Source of the DNA: CAVQJU01 sp963754955 | Lineage (GTDB): Bacteria; Acidobacteriota; Vicinamibacteria; Vicinamibacterales; CAVVIG01 | Reading direction: 5' to 3' | Assembly (NCBI GenBank): GCA_963754955.1 | Contig: CAVWHY010000001.1 | Coordinates: 744,001 to 808,000 of the forward strand | DNA: 64,000 bases | Shown: positions 9,908-19,369 of the stretch, in pieces | Position numbering within the stretch: position 1 is the first letter of the stretch | How the letters are laid out: each line of letters opens with the position of its first letter | The notes under the pieces: generated by a model | What the model saw: the letters and a program-made list of their open reading frames with translations, nothing else | The model's database searches: none | Told to the model about the DNA's origin: nothing | Position numbers and translations under genes: made by a program

Positions 9908-10378
9908 TCAACGAGTGTACTGTTCGATCGGCACCCCGTCGTACATCTGGTCGACGCGGAGAATCTGCGTATCGCGGTGGTAGCTGCCAAGCTCGTAGTC
10001 CTCGCTCATGATGAGCGCCTTGATCGGCTTGGTCGGGCAGACCTCCGAGCACAGCCCGCAGAAGCTGCAGCGCGAGAGGTTGAAGTCGAAGTAGTCGAGC
10101 ACCTTGATCTTCATGCCGGGCTCGCGGTGGCCGCCAAGCGCGATGAGATCGTCGGGGCACGCCTTGGCGCACTGGTCGCAGACGATGCAGGTCTGCGCGC
10201 CGCTGGCAGGTTCCACCTGCAGCCGCAGCACGCCGCGGAACCGCGGCGCCGTCGGCCGCCGCTCGGCCGGATACTGGAACGTGAAGGCGGGCTGCGGCGT
10301 GTACTTCAACGTCAGCCACATGCCCTTCACGAGGTCCACGAGGAAAATCGTCTTGAAGAACCGGATGATGGTCTGCAT
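9908..10378 (-). CDS. nuoI: NADH-quinone oxidoreductase subunit I
   Basis: A 156-residue iron-sulfur subunit of complex I. Two [4Fe-4S] motifs are complete: CIVCDQCAKAC (Cys64, 67, 70, 74) and CSFCGLCSEVC (Cys104, 107, 110, 114). These carry clusters N6a and N6b, which pass electrons from the peripheral arm towards NuoB. The ATG overlaps the nuoB stop as TGATG, so the pair is coupled. No other complex I gene is nearby, so the rest must be encoded elsewhere. Confidence 0.92.
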   Translation of the reverse strand: MQTIIRFFKTIFLVDLVKGMWLTLKYTPQPAFTFQYPAERRPTAPRFRGVLRLQVEPASGAQTCIVCDQCAKACPDDLIALGGHREPGMKIKVLDYFDFNLSRCSFCGLCSEVCPTKPIKALIMSEDYELGSYHRDTQILRVDQMYDGVPIEQYTR

Positions 10379-10914
10379 CAGGCGCGCTCGCCGATGAGTG
10401 TGGGTTCCGTGTCGCCTGACATGATGATGCGTTCTTTCCTGAGCACGGTGCCTTCCTTGCGAATCTTGTCCTGCAGCCGCATCAGGCCGTACAGCAGCGC
10501 CTCGGGACGCGGCGGGCAGCCCGACACGTACACGTCGACCGGCACGACCTTGTCCACGCCCTGCAGCACGCTGTAGGTCGGAAACGGGCCGCCCGCATTG
10601 GAGCAGCTGCCCATCGAAATCACCCATTTCGGCTCGGGCATCTGGTCGTAGAGCCGGCGGAGCACCGGCGCCATCTTCTTGGTGACCGTCCCGGCGACGA
10701 TCATCAGGTCCGACTGGCGCGGCGAGGCGCGAAACACCTCGGCGCCGAACCGCGCGATGTCGAAGCGCGAGGCGGACGCCGCCATCATCTCGATCGCGCA
10801 GCACGCCAGCCCGAAGCCCATCGGCCAGATGGACGACTCGCGCGCCCAGTTGAGGACGCGGTCGATGCTCGTCGTGATGAAGTTGTCTTCGAATCGATGG
10901 TCGATCAGGCCCAT
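10378..10914 (-). CDS. nuoB: NADH-quinone oxidoreductase subunit B
   Basis: A 178-residue complex I subunit that holds cluster N2, the last cluster before quinone. The ligands are present: the adjacent pair in LACCAIEM (Cys38, Cys39), GSCSNAGG (Cys104) and SGCPPRPE (Cys133). The start at 10914 (MGLIDHRFE) is fixed by the family N-terminus; the open frame upstream is not related. In most bacteria nuoB sits behind nuoA and before nuoCD. Here it is followed directly by nuoI and preceded by a ferredoxin gene. Confidence 0.93.
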   Translation of the reverse strand: MGLIDHRFEDNFITTSIDRVLNWARESSIWPMGFGLACCAIEMMAASASRFDIARFGAEVFRASPRQSDLMIVAGTVTKKMAPVLRRLYDQMPEPKWVISMGSCSNAGGPFPTYSVLQGVDKVVPVDVYVSGCPPRPEALLYGLMRLQDKIRKEGTVLRKERIIMSGDTEPTLIGERA

Positions 10915-10927
10915 TAAAAAACTCCGT

Positions 10928-11002
10928 CGTGGCTCGTGGCTCGTGGCTCGTGGCAGGAAACGCCCGGCCCCTGGTCCCCAGCCTCTAACCTCAACCTTAA
11001 CC

Positions 11003-11008
<6 letters not shown>
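10928..11008. repeat. Heptamer array CGTGGCT and stop-rich hexamer array
   Basis: 10928-10955 holds four tandem heptamers (cgtggct three times, cgtggca). 10983-11008, read leftward, is ggttga ggttaa ggttga ggttag, so the ferredoxin frame meets TGA, TAA, TGA and TAG in succession. The two arrays fill the gap between the ferredoxin stop and nuoB. Confidence 0.7.
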
Positions 11009-11252
<244 letters not shown>

Positions 11253-11266
<14 letters not shown>

Positions 11267-11699
11267 CCTCTTTATTCTACTAGCGGCGCTGGCCGCTCCG
11301 GCCCAGGCCCCCGGCCCCCCGCCCGCGTATGACTGCGATGCGGCCCTGACGGCGCTGTTCACCCCGACCCATCCGCGGGCGGGCACCTACGAAGTGTGCG
11401 CCACCACGTCGCGGCTCGAGGACGTGGCAGAGGCGGACGCGCGCGGGCGCGCTGCGCAGGTCGGCGCGGTGGACGCGGTGGACCCGCTCGACGCATTCGG
11501 CACGTCGGGGCCGTACGATCGTGCGGCGCTCTCGAGATTGTACGGCGGCCGGCGGGCGCGCGTGGCGCGCGGCTGGTGGCGCGACGGCCGCGTGCTGGTG
11601 TCGACAACTTACATCTCGCCCCACCCCGACCGCGGCTTCACAACGCTTGTGCCGGGCACGCTCGTCATCCGGTACATCCTCGAAAACCGCGGACTATAA
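11253..11699 (+). CDS. Secreted protein, unknown
   Basis: A 148-residue ORF opening with MIYAILFILLAALAAPAQA, a clear signal peptide. The mature part contains GWWRDGRVLVSTTYISPHPD and ends in IRYILEN. No family was recognised. The ATG at 11253 was chosen because the signal peptide starts there. It leads, after 13 nt, into the porin-like gene. It overlaps the ferredoxin start on the other strand. Confidence 0.5.
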
Positions 11700-11712
11700 T
11701 CCGGGGCTGGGC

Positions 11713-12927
11713 ATGAAACCGGCTCTCCGCGCGTTGCTCGTCTGCGCGCTGGCGCTGTCCCGCCATCTTCCGGCGCGCGCGCAGGCGCTGCCGTCCGAAC
11801 CGGTGTCGATCGCCAACGGCCACGTGACCCTCAGCGGCGACGTGTCGGCGTCGATGGGCGGCGCCGACACCGGGTTCTTCAACTACACGGACTACGAGCA
11901 TTCCGCGCTCCGCGTGTTCCGTGTCGACCTGACGACAGCGGTGAAACTGAACGACCACGTCTCGGTGCTCGGTGAGGTACGCACCGAGAACGTCGGGCCG
12001 CTGCAGGCGTACGCCTTCTACCTGCGCGTCCGGCCGTGGGCGCACCGCGCCTTCGACATCCAGGCGGGCCGCGTGCCGCCGACCTTCGGCGCGTTCACCC
12101 GCAGAATCTACCCGTCGGAAAACCCGCTCATCGGGTCTCCGCTCGCATACCAGTACCTGACGTCGCTGCGCGCCGACGCCGTGCCGATGAACGCCAACGA
12201 ACTGCTCGCCATGCGGGGCCGCGGGTGGCTCTCGAGCTACTCGATCGGCAACCCGGTACCGGCCGCCGGCCTGGCGCTCGCGAGCGCGTTCCGCTGGGAC
12301 ACCGGCGTCCAGGTGCACGCGGGGTCAGAGCTCGTCGACGCCACCGTGTCCGTGACAACCGGCACGCTGTCGAATCCGCTGCTCAGGGACGACAACTCGG
12401 GCCGCCAGCTCGCCGGGCGCCTCAGCACGCGCCCGGTCGCGGGCCTCGTCCTGGGCGCGTCAGCCGCGCACGGCCCGTTCGTCAGCGCGACGGCGGCGCG
12501 CGGCGCCGTCGGCGACGGCCACGACGGCGAGTTCACGCAGACGGCCTGGGGCGCCGACGCCGAGTACTCGCGCGACTACTACCTCGTACGCGCGGAAGCC
12601 GTGTTCAGCGAGTGGCGGGTGCCGTCGGTCGGCGCGCCCGTCATCAACACGCCGCTGCGCGCGCTCGGCAGCTACGTCGAGGGACGCTACAAGATCAGGC
12701 CCGGACTGTATGCGGCGGCCCGCCTCGATCATCTCGGTTTCAGCGAGCTGACAGGCAGCAACGGCCCCACGACGTGGGACGCGCCCGTCACCAGGCTCGA
12801 ACTCGGCGGCGGCTATTCCATCCTGCGGAACCTCCTCGTCAAGGTGTCCGGCCAGCACAACACGCGGGAGGGCGGCCGCGTCACGCGCCTGAACCTGATG
12901 GCTGCGCAACTCGTGTACTGGTTCTGA
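11713..12927 (+). CDS. Porin-like outer-membrane beta-barrel
   Basis: A 404-residue protein with signal peptide 1-27, then a run of alternating hydrophobic strands and a C-terminal Phe (LVYWF), as in outer-membrane barrels. A conserved-looking GRVPPTFGAF segment lies near residue 120. No specific substrate family was recognised. It is the first of a tight set: the cupredoxin gene starts 1 nt after its stop, followed by the sensor kinase and regulator. The barrel may therefore admit the ligand or metal that the two-component system reads. Confidence 0.65.
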   Translation: MKPALRALLVCALALSRHLPARAQALPSEPVSIANGHVTLSGDVSASMGGADTGFFNYTDYEHSALRVFRVDLTTAVKLNDHVSVLGEVRTENVGPLQAYAFYLRVRPWAHRAFDIQAGRVPPTFGAFTRRIYPSENPLIGSPLAYQYLTSLRADAVPMNANELLAMRGRGWLSSYSIGNPVPAAGLALASAFRWDTGVQVHAGSELVDATVSVTTGTLSNPLLRDDNSGRQLAGRLSTRPVAGLVLGASAAHGPFVSATAARGAVGDGHDGEFTQTAWGADAEYSRDYYLVRAEAVFSEWRVPSVGAPVINTPLRALGSYVEGRYKIRPGLYAAARLDHLGFSELTGSNGPTTWDAPVTRLELGGGYSILRNLLVKVSGQHNTREGGRVTRLNLMAAQLVYWF

Positions 12928-12928
12928 G

Positions 12929-13651
12929 ATGGTCCCGCGCCCACATCCCCTCGCGATCGTCGCGGCCTTCGCCGTCCTGGCGGCCTCTGGCCTGCCCGCC
13001 ATGCCTGTCCTGCCGGCCGCGCCTGCCCTGCTCGCCCCGGCGTCGCAGGGCTTCCGGGATACGGGCACCGTCCGGGGGCGCGTCGAATTAGGGCGGCCGG
13101 CGACGCCCCCTGAACGCCGGCCGAACGTGGCCGACCTCGGCGCGCACGTGGCGCAAAGCGACGTGTCGGATCGCCTCACGTCGGTTGTGTACTTCGACTC
13201 CGCTCCGCGCGCCGCCGCGGCGGCTGCCCCGGGCCACGCCGTGCTCGACCAGCGGGACGAGCGGTTCGTGCCGCACGTCCTGGCCATCACCACGGGCACC
13301 GTCGTGGACTTCCCGAACAGCGACCGCATCTACCACAACGTGTTCTCGCTGTCGAAGACGCGGCCCTTCGATCTCGGCCGCTATGCCGCGGGGCGCTCGA
13401 AATCGATCAAATTCGACCGCCCCGGCATCGTCCGCGTGTTCTGCGACATCCATTCGCACATGAACGCGTTCATCCTCGTGTTCAACCACTCGTTCTTCGC
13501 GCTGACCGATGCCGAGGGGCGCTATCGCATCAACAACGTGCCGCCGGGCACGTACAACCTCGTCGCATGGAACGAGGGCGTCTCCTCCGGTCCGCAGCCC
13601 GTCGTCGTGCCCGAAAGCGGCGAGGCGGAGCTGGACTTCGCGCTGAGATGA
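12929..13651 (+). CDS. Cupredoxin plus carboxypeptidase-regulatory-like protein
   Basis: A 240-residue exported protein. After the signal peptide, a plastocyanin-like domain shows type-1 copper ligands: His136 (IYHNVFS) and Cys172-x2-His175-x2-Met178 (FCDIHSHM). A carboxypeptidase-regulatory-like beta sandwich follows (~190-240, EGRYRINNVPPGTYNL). Such proteins are found in acidobacterial and planctomycete envelopes. A role in electron transfer or copper handling is inferred from the ligands. It lies between the barrel gene and the kinase gene, whose ATG overlaps its stop. Confidence 0.78.
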   Translation: MVPRPHPLAIVAAFAVLAASGLPAMPVLPAAPALLAPASQGFRDTGTVRGRVELGRPATPPERRPNVADLGAHVAQSDVSDRLTSVVYFDSAPRAAAAAAPGHAVLDQRDERFVPHVLAITTGTVVDFPNSDRIYHNVFSLSKTRPFDLGRYAAGRSKSIKFDRPGIVRVFCDIHSHMNAFILVFNHSFFALTDAEGRYRINNVPPGTYNLVAWNEGVSSGPQPVVVPESGEAELDFALR

Positions 13652-15495
13652 CGCTCATCAGCTCCCTGCGCGGCCGGATCTTCCTCGCGAGCGCGCTGCT
13701 CGCGGTGCTCTCGATCGGCGCCGCGATTTACGTCGTCAACCAGCGGGTCACGCGCGAGGCCGAGCGATCGCTGCAGCGTGAGATCCGCGCGACGGTGGTG
13801 CTCGTCGACCAGCTTCGCAAAACGCGCATCGACACGTACACGGTGATGGCCCGGCTCATCGCCGATCTGCCGAAGCTCAAGGCCGCGGTCCTGACGAACG
13901 ATCCGCCGACTGTCGAAGACAACCTGCGGGACTACCAGGAGCCCTTGAAGTCCGCCAACCTGCTGGTCGTGACGAACGGGACCGGCCGCGTGCTCGCGAC
14001 CTCCGGCGACTCGGCGCCGGCCGGCCGGCCCGCCGGCGACTGGCCCGCTGTCCGCGACGCGCTGCTCGGCCACGAAACCGTCGGCCTGCTTCCCGAACCG
14101 GACGGCATCCTGCAGGTGGTGACCGTGCCGATCGTGATCGGGCTCACGCAGCCGCAGATCCTCGGCTCCGTCAGCGTCGGGTTCCTGCTGAACGACGCGC
14201 TGGCCGGCCAGCTCAAGGAGATCACCGGCAGCGACATCGCCTTCGCGGTGGGCGGCGACGTGCTGACGACGACGCTGCCGCGCGAATACGACCATGCGCT
14301 CGCGGCCCGGCTGCACGGTACGGGAGTCTCCACCGTGGTGCTCGGCCCCGACGAGTACCTCGCGCTGCCGCTGCCGCTCGGATCGGCGCAGCCTGGAAGC
14401 AGCGCCGCACCGGTGGCGCTGATCCTGCGCTCGCGCACCGATCAACTCCGCTCGCTCGACGCGATTCACACGGGGCTCGCCGTCACGGCCATCGTGGCCG
14501 TGCTGCTGGCGACGCTCCTCAGCTTCGCGGTCGCGCGCACGATCACGCGGCCGCTCGCGGCGATCACCGACGTCATGCACGAGGTGGCGGCGACGGGCGA
14601 TCTGACGCGCAAGATCGCCGTCGGCGAAGGCCGCCGCTGGCACGACGAAGACGCCCAGCTCATGGCAACGACGTTCAATACGCTGACGGACTCGATCGCG
14701 CGCTTCCAGCGCGAGATGTCGCAGAAGGAGCGGTTGTCGTCGCTCGGCCGGCTCTCCACCGTCATCGCGCACGAGGTGCGGAACCCGCTGATGATCATCA
14801 AGGGTTCGCTGCACGCCCTGCGGCAGCCGGATGTGAGCCGGGCGGCCATGCGCGAGGCGGTGGCCGACATCGACGAGGAGGTCGACCGGCTGAATCGCAT
14901 CGTGAACGAAGTGCTCGATTTCGCGAGGCCGATTCATTTTCAGGTCGCGCCGGCGGATCTGAACGCGCTCTGCCGCGAATCCGCGGCAGCCTCCGTCGCC
15001 TCCGGCCCTGGCGCGCCGGTGCACCTGGAGCTCGACCCCGCAGTGGCGCCCGTGGCGACGGATTCCGAACGCCTGCGCATCGCGCTCGTCAACATGCTCG
15101 TCAATGCGCGGCACGCGGTCAACGACAGGACAGTCGGCAGTCACCAGTCGCCAGTCAGCAGTCATCAGTCGCCAGTCGCCAGTCAGCAGTCAGCAGTCAG
15201 CAGTCAGCGTTCGGCGATTGGCGCCGTGGTCGACGAGCCGCTCGTCACGTTGACCACGCAGGCGCGGGACGGCCGGGTGACGATCGTCATCACTGACCGG
15301 GGCGCCGGCATCGATCCCGCGCACCTGCCGCGCGTGTTCGATCCATACTTCACGACGAAGCGCGGCGGCACGGGCCTGGGTCTCGCCATCGCCAAGAACA
15401 TCGTCGAAGGGCTCGGCGGCACGATTGGCGTCAACAGCGCGCCAGGCAGCGGCACCGAGATCCGCATCAGTCTTCCTGCAGGTGTCTCCGGATAA
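13648..15495 (+). CDS. Membrane sensor histidine kinase (with internal repeat insertion)
   Basis: A 615-residue kinase: transmembrane helix 9-30, periplasmic sensor region to about 275, second helix 276-296, HAMP 297-350, phosphoacceptor IAHEVRNP (His375), N box (482-486), DRGAG (550-554) and GTGLGLA (574-580). It should phosphorylate the NtrC-type regulator that follows 3 nt later. Residues ~495-522 are low-complexity Ser/Gln/Val and are encoded by twelve heptamers (15131-15214), which fall between the N box and the next strand. The insertion keeps the frame and leaves all motifs intact, so the kinase may still work. Confidence 0.9.
   Translation: MTLISSLRGRIFLASALLAVLSIGAAIYVVNQRVTREAERSLQREIRATVVLVDQLRKTRIDTYTVMARLIADLPKLKAAVLTNDPPTVEDNLRDYQEPLKSANLLVVTNGTGRVLATSGDSAPAGRPAGDWPAVRDALLGHETVGLLPEPDGILQVVTVPIVIGLTQPQILGSVSVGFLLNDALAGQLKEITGSDIAFAVGGDVLTTTLPREYDHALAARLHGTGVSTVVLGPDEYLALPLPLGSAQPGSSAAPVALILRSRTDQLRSLDAIHTGLAVTAIVAVLLATLLSFAVARTITRPLAAITDVMHEVAATGDLTRKIAVGEGRRWHDEDAQLMATTFNTLTDSIARFQREMSQKERLSSLGRLSTVIAHEVRNPLMIIKGSLHALRQPDVSRAAMREAVADIDEEVDRLNRIVNEVLDFARPIHFQVAPADLNALCRESAAASVASGPGAPVHLELDPAVAPVATDSERLRIALVNMLVNARHAVNDRTVGSHQSPVSSHQSPVASQQSAVSSQRSAIGAVVDEPLVTLTTQARDGRVTIVITDRGAGIDPAHLPRVFDPYFTTKRGGTGLGLAIAKNIVEGLGGTIGVNSAPGSGTEIRISLPAGVSG
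15131..15214 (+). repeat. In-frame heptamer array CAGTCNN inside the kinase gene
   Basis: Eleven tandem cagtcnn heptamers (15131-15207) plus cgttcgg make exactly 84 nt (28 codons). Only one arm is present; no inverted half follows. This orientation is free of stop codons. The same word family occurs at 42501-42542 in another gene. Confidence 0.85.
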
Positions 15496-15498
15496 CTC

Positions 15499-16866
<1,368 letters not shown>

Positions 16867-16973
16867 AGGGTCGCGCGGTGTCACCGGCGTTACGGGGAGG
16901 GAAACCTGTTACGCCTTCTGTAAACCCGGCGTCGCGCAGCCGGGCGTTCCGGACGGAAGGTCCTGCGAACTTC

Positions 16974-16988
16974 CGGCATCCGGCTTGC
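16974..16988 (+). promoter_or_regulatory. Possible sigma-54 promoter (-24/-12)
   Basis: CGGCAT, five bases, then TTGC matches the TGGCAC-N5-TTGC consensus at the key GG and GC positions. It lies just after the NtrC-type gene and before the cupredoxin gene. Transcription would begin only a few bases before the proposed GTG at 17004, which is unusually close and weakens the call. Confidence 0.3.
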
Positions 16989-17003
16989 GTAGGGAGCTGT
17001 GAC

Positions 17004-17378
17004 GTGCGGACCCCTCTGGTCATCGGCACCGTGCTGGTCTGCACAGCATGCGGCTGCGGCGGCAACGGACACCGGAACGACGACGGCATGATGGGCATGC
17101 CCACGCCCGTGTCCTCCCAGGACGCGCGGGTCGTCACCATTCAGGGACAGCAGGGCATGCTGTCATTCGATCCCAATCCGGCGCACATCGCTCCGGGCGC
17201 GCTCGTTGTCTGGCACAACGTCGACAACGCCACCCATCGCATCGTCATGAACGACGGATCATTCGACAGCGGCGCAATCGCGCCCGGCAGTTCGAGCTCG
17301 GTGATGCGGCTCGGTGCGGCCGGCGGCTATCACTGCATCATTCATCCGACCATGATGTTCGGCAGTATCAACCCATGA
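17004..17378 (+). CDS. Small cupredoxin, probable lipoprotein
   Basis: A 124-residue exported protein from a GTG start preceded by AGGGAG. Hydrophobic residues 5-16 lead into Cys-rich TACGCGG, a likely lipid attachment site. The cupredoxin ligands are complete: His78 (ATHRIVM) and Cys111-x2-His114-x2-Met117 (YHCIIHPTM). It is a type-1 blue copper domain of the plastocyanin/amicyanin kind, likely on the outer face of a membrane. The stop overlaps the ATG of the next barrel gene (ATGA), so the two probably work together. Confidence 0.78.
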   Translation: MRTPLVIGTVLVCTACGCGGNGHRNDDGMMGMPTPVSSQDARVVTIQGQQGMLSFDPNPAHIAPGALVVWHNVDNATHRIVMNDGSFDSGAIAPGSSSSVMRLGAAGGYHCIIHPTMMFGSINP

Positions 17379-18229
17379 CAAACACCCGCATTCTCTGGAC
17401 ACTGATCTTCTCGCTGCTGGCGGCGACGGGCGCCTACGCCCAGAACACGAACGAAGAGGACGACCGCGTGCTGAAGCTGGCTGAACCGGACTTCACGCTC
17501 GTCAGCCTGCCGACGTCGCTGCGGCTCCCCGTCAACGGCAGCGCGTTCCGCGTGACGCATCGCTTCACGCGTCCTCTCAGCTGCGACCTGTGCCCGAACA
17601 GCCTGGTCGCGGACGCATTCGGCATGGACTTCGGCGCGCGAATCGGCCTCGAGTACCGCTACGGGATCATGCCGAACACCGAGATCGGCGTACATCGCGC
17701 CAGCGACAAGACCATCGAGCTGTTCGGCCAGTACGGATTTCTGCGCCAGGGCACGAGCTCGCCCGTCGAAGCGGCCGCGCTCCTCGCAATCGAATTCAGC
17801 GACGTGGGGCGATCGAACGTGGACAGCCAGTCGCAGCCGACGCTCGGGCTGATTGTGTCCCGCCGGATGGGAGAAAAAGCGGCGCTCTACGTCGAACCTA
17901 TCTGGGTGCACCACGCCAACATCTACGACTCCTCAACGCCGGACAACGACACGTTCATGCTGGGTCTGGGCGGCCGCGTGCGAATCCTCGAGACGGTTTA
18001 CCTGGTCGGCGAATGGGCGCCGCGCGCCGGCTACGATCCCGGAGTCAGCCACGGTGCGTTCGCGCTCGAGAAGCGCGCCGGCGGCCATGTCTTTCAGCTG
18101 AACTTCTCCGACTCGTTCGCGACCACGTACGGCCAGCTCGCGCGAGGCGGCACGCGCAGCCCGAGAGCAGACGGCAGCAACGGCACGGACTGGTACCTCG
18201 GATTCAACATCTCGAGGAAGTTCTACTGA
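17375..18229 (+). CDS. DUF5777-like outer-membrane beta-barrel
   Basis: A 284-residue protein with signal peptide 1-22 and beta-rich repeats (FRVTHRFTRP, GLEYRYGI, YVEPIWVHHA). It ends in an aromatic residue (FNISRKFY). The opening region after the signal (VTHRFTRPLS) resembles DUF5777, a barrel family that often sits beside cytochrome or cupredoxin genes. Its exact role is unknown. Coupled by ATGA overlap to the small cupredoxin, it may be the outer-membrane half of a redox or metal relay. Confidence 0.6.
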   Translation: MTNTRILWTLIFSLLAATGAYAQNTNEEDDRVLKLAEPDFTLVSLPTSLRLPVNGSAFRVTHRFTRPLSCDLCPNSLVADAFGMDFGARIGLEYRYGIMPNTEIGVHRASDKTIELFGQYGFLRQGTSSPVEAAALLAIEFSDVGRSNVDSQSQPTLGLIVSRRMGEKAALYVEPIWVHHANIYDSSTPDNDTFMLGLGGRVRILETVYLVGEWAPRAGYDPGVSHGAFALEKRAGGHVFQLNFSDSFATTYGQLARGGTRSPRADGSNGTDWYLGFNISRKFY

Positions 18230-18237
18230 GGAACAGG

Positions 18238-18295
18238 TGTAGTGCAGGCCTTCAGGCCTGCGTTTCGGGGGGCAGGGCTGAAGCCCTGCACTACA
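18238..18295. repeat. Nested double-hairpin repeat (GTAGTGCAGG type)
   Basis: Two small perfect hairpins (18244-18261, gcaggcct/aggcctgc; 18272-18289, gcagggct/agccctgc) are enclosed by outer arms 18238-18248 and 18285-18295. The whole can fold as a cross. It lies between two rightward genes, 9 nt downstream of the DUF5777 stop. Confidence 0.8.
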
Positions 18296-18312
18296 TCATG
18301 AAGGAGATAACG

Positions 18313-18741
18313 ATGCGATCACGGATAACGGGCGGGATCTTCGCGGCGTTGGGGCCGGCGCTGATGCTGGCCGCGTGCGGGGGGAGCGGCAACAACAGCA
18401 GCAACCCGGCCGCGCCGTCGCCCACGACTCCGACGACGACCCCGGCGGGCGCCGTGAACACCACGACCATCACGATCCAGAACAACGTGGCCACCCCGAA
18501 GGACATCATCGTGCCCCGCGGCAGCCAGGTGACGTTCATCAACAGCGACAGCCGGCCGCACGACATGGAATCCAACCCGCATCCGGAGCACACGGACTGT
18601 CCGGCGATCGCGCAGGTGGGTTTCCTCAATCCCGGCCAGACCCGGCAGACCGGCAACCTCACGACGGCGCGGATCTGCGGCTATCACGATCACAACCTGG
18701 CGGATGTGGCCGGGCTCCAGGGAAGCATTACGGTCCAGTGA
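18313..18741 (+). CDS. Cupredoxin-like lipoprotein
   Basis: A 142-residue protein with lipobox LAAC (Cys22), a Ser/Thr/Pro linker to about residue 48 and a cupredoxin-like fold. Candidate ligands are His83 (RPHDM), Cys96, Cys122, His125 and His127 (CGYHDHN). Two cysteines may form a disulfide. The start at 18313 is decided by a perfect AAGGAG 7 nt upstream; an in-frame ATG five codons earlier overlaps that site. A close paralogue lies at 20678-21133. Confidence 0.75.
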   Translation: MRSRITGGIFAALGPALMLAACGGSGNNSSNPAAPSPTTPTTTPAGAVNTTTITIQNNVATPKDIIVPRGSQVTFINSDSRPHDMESNPHPEHTDCPAIAQVGFLNPGQTRQTGNLTTARICGYHDHNLADVAGLQGSITVQ

Positions 18742-18751
18742 TCACGTATAT

Positions 18752-18829
18752 AGCTACAGAGGCGCAGAGAACACAGAGGATCTCCTTCTTTCGGAAAGAG
18801 GACTCCGTGCCCTCGGTGCCTTTGTGGCT
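18752..18829. repeat. Inverted array of CAGAGG-type words
   Basis: Left arm 18752-18778 (acagagg, cgcagag, aacacag words) pairs with right arm 18803-18829. It lies between the convergent cupredoxin and bacterioferritin genes and probably acts as a two-way terminator. Confidence 0.7.
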
Positions 18830-18844
18830 AACGTCCGTGCCGCG

Positions 18845-19324
18845 CTACTTGTTTTCCCCGCCGTCCAGCTGCTGCCCGAGATACCGCTCGTAGCCGAGCT
18901 GTCCGATCTGGTGCATCTGCGCTTCGAGGAAGTCGACGTGTTCTTCCTCGTCCTTGAGCAGTCGTTCGAACAGGTCCGCCGATCCGTTGTCACCCGCCTC
19001 GCGAGCCAGCTTGACGGAGTCGTTGTACATCACGGTCGCCTTGAGCTCGAGCTTCAGATCGCTTTCGAGCTGTCCCTTGACGTCCGAGCCGATCGTCAGC
19101 GGCAGCGGCTGCATCGACGGGATGCCGTCGAGGAAGAGAATGCGCTCGAGGATTTCCTCGGCGTGCTTCATCTCGCCGATCGACTGCTTCTTGATGTAGT
19201 TCCCGAGGCGGTGATAGCCCCAGTTGTGGCACATCTCCGCGTGGACGAAATACTGGTTGATCGCGGTCAGCTCCTCGCGGAGCGCCTCGTTCAATTTTGC
19301 GATGACCGCGTCGTTGCCCTTCAT
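18845..19324 (-). CDS. bfr: Bacterioferritin
   Basis: A 159-residue four-helix-bundle iron store. Ferroxidase ligands are in place: Glu18, Glu51, His54 (GEMKHAEE), a glutamate near 93, Glu127 and His129 (DEEEHVDF). Met52 is the residue that binds haem between subunits, so this is a true haem-type Bfr. It oxidises Fe(II) and stores it in 24-mer shells in the cytoplasm. It lies 45 nt behind the PepSY-protein gene and may share its iron-dependent control. Confidence 0.93.
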   Translation of the reverse strand: MKGNDAVIAKLNEALREELTAINQYFVHAEMCHNWGYHRLGNYIKKQSIGEMKHAEEILERILFLDGIPSMQPLPLTIGSDVKGQLESDLKLELKATVMYNDSVKLAREAGDNGSADLFERLLKDEEEHVDFLEAQMHQIGQLGYERYLGQQLDGGENK

Positions 19325-19369
19325 CCGCTGACTCCCAATCCTGGCTCGAAGCGTCGAGCCTGTTTCTGT

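Noticed and set aside
15131..15214. CRISPR-like array
   Set aside because: The unit is 7 nt with no spacers and no cas genes are in view.
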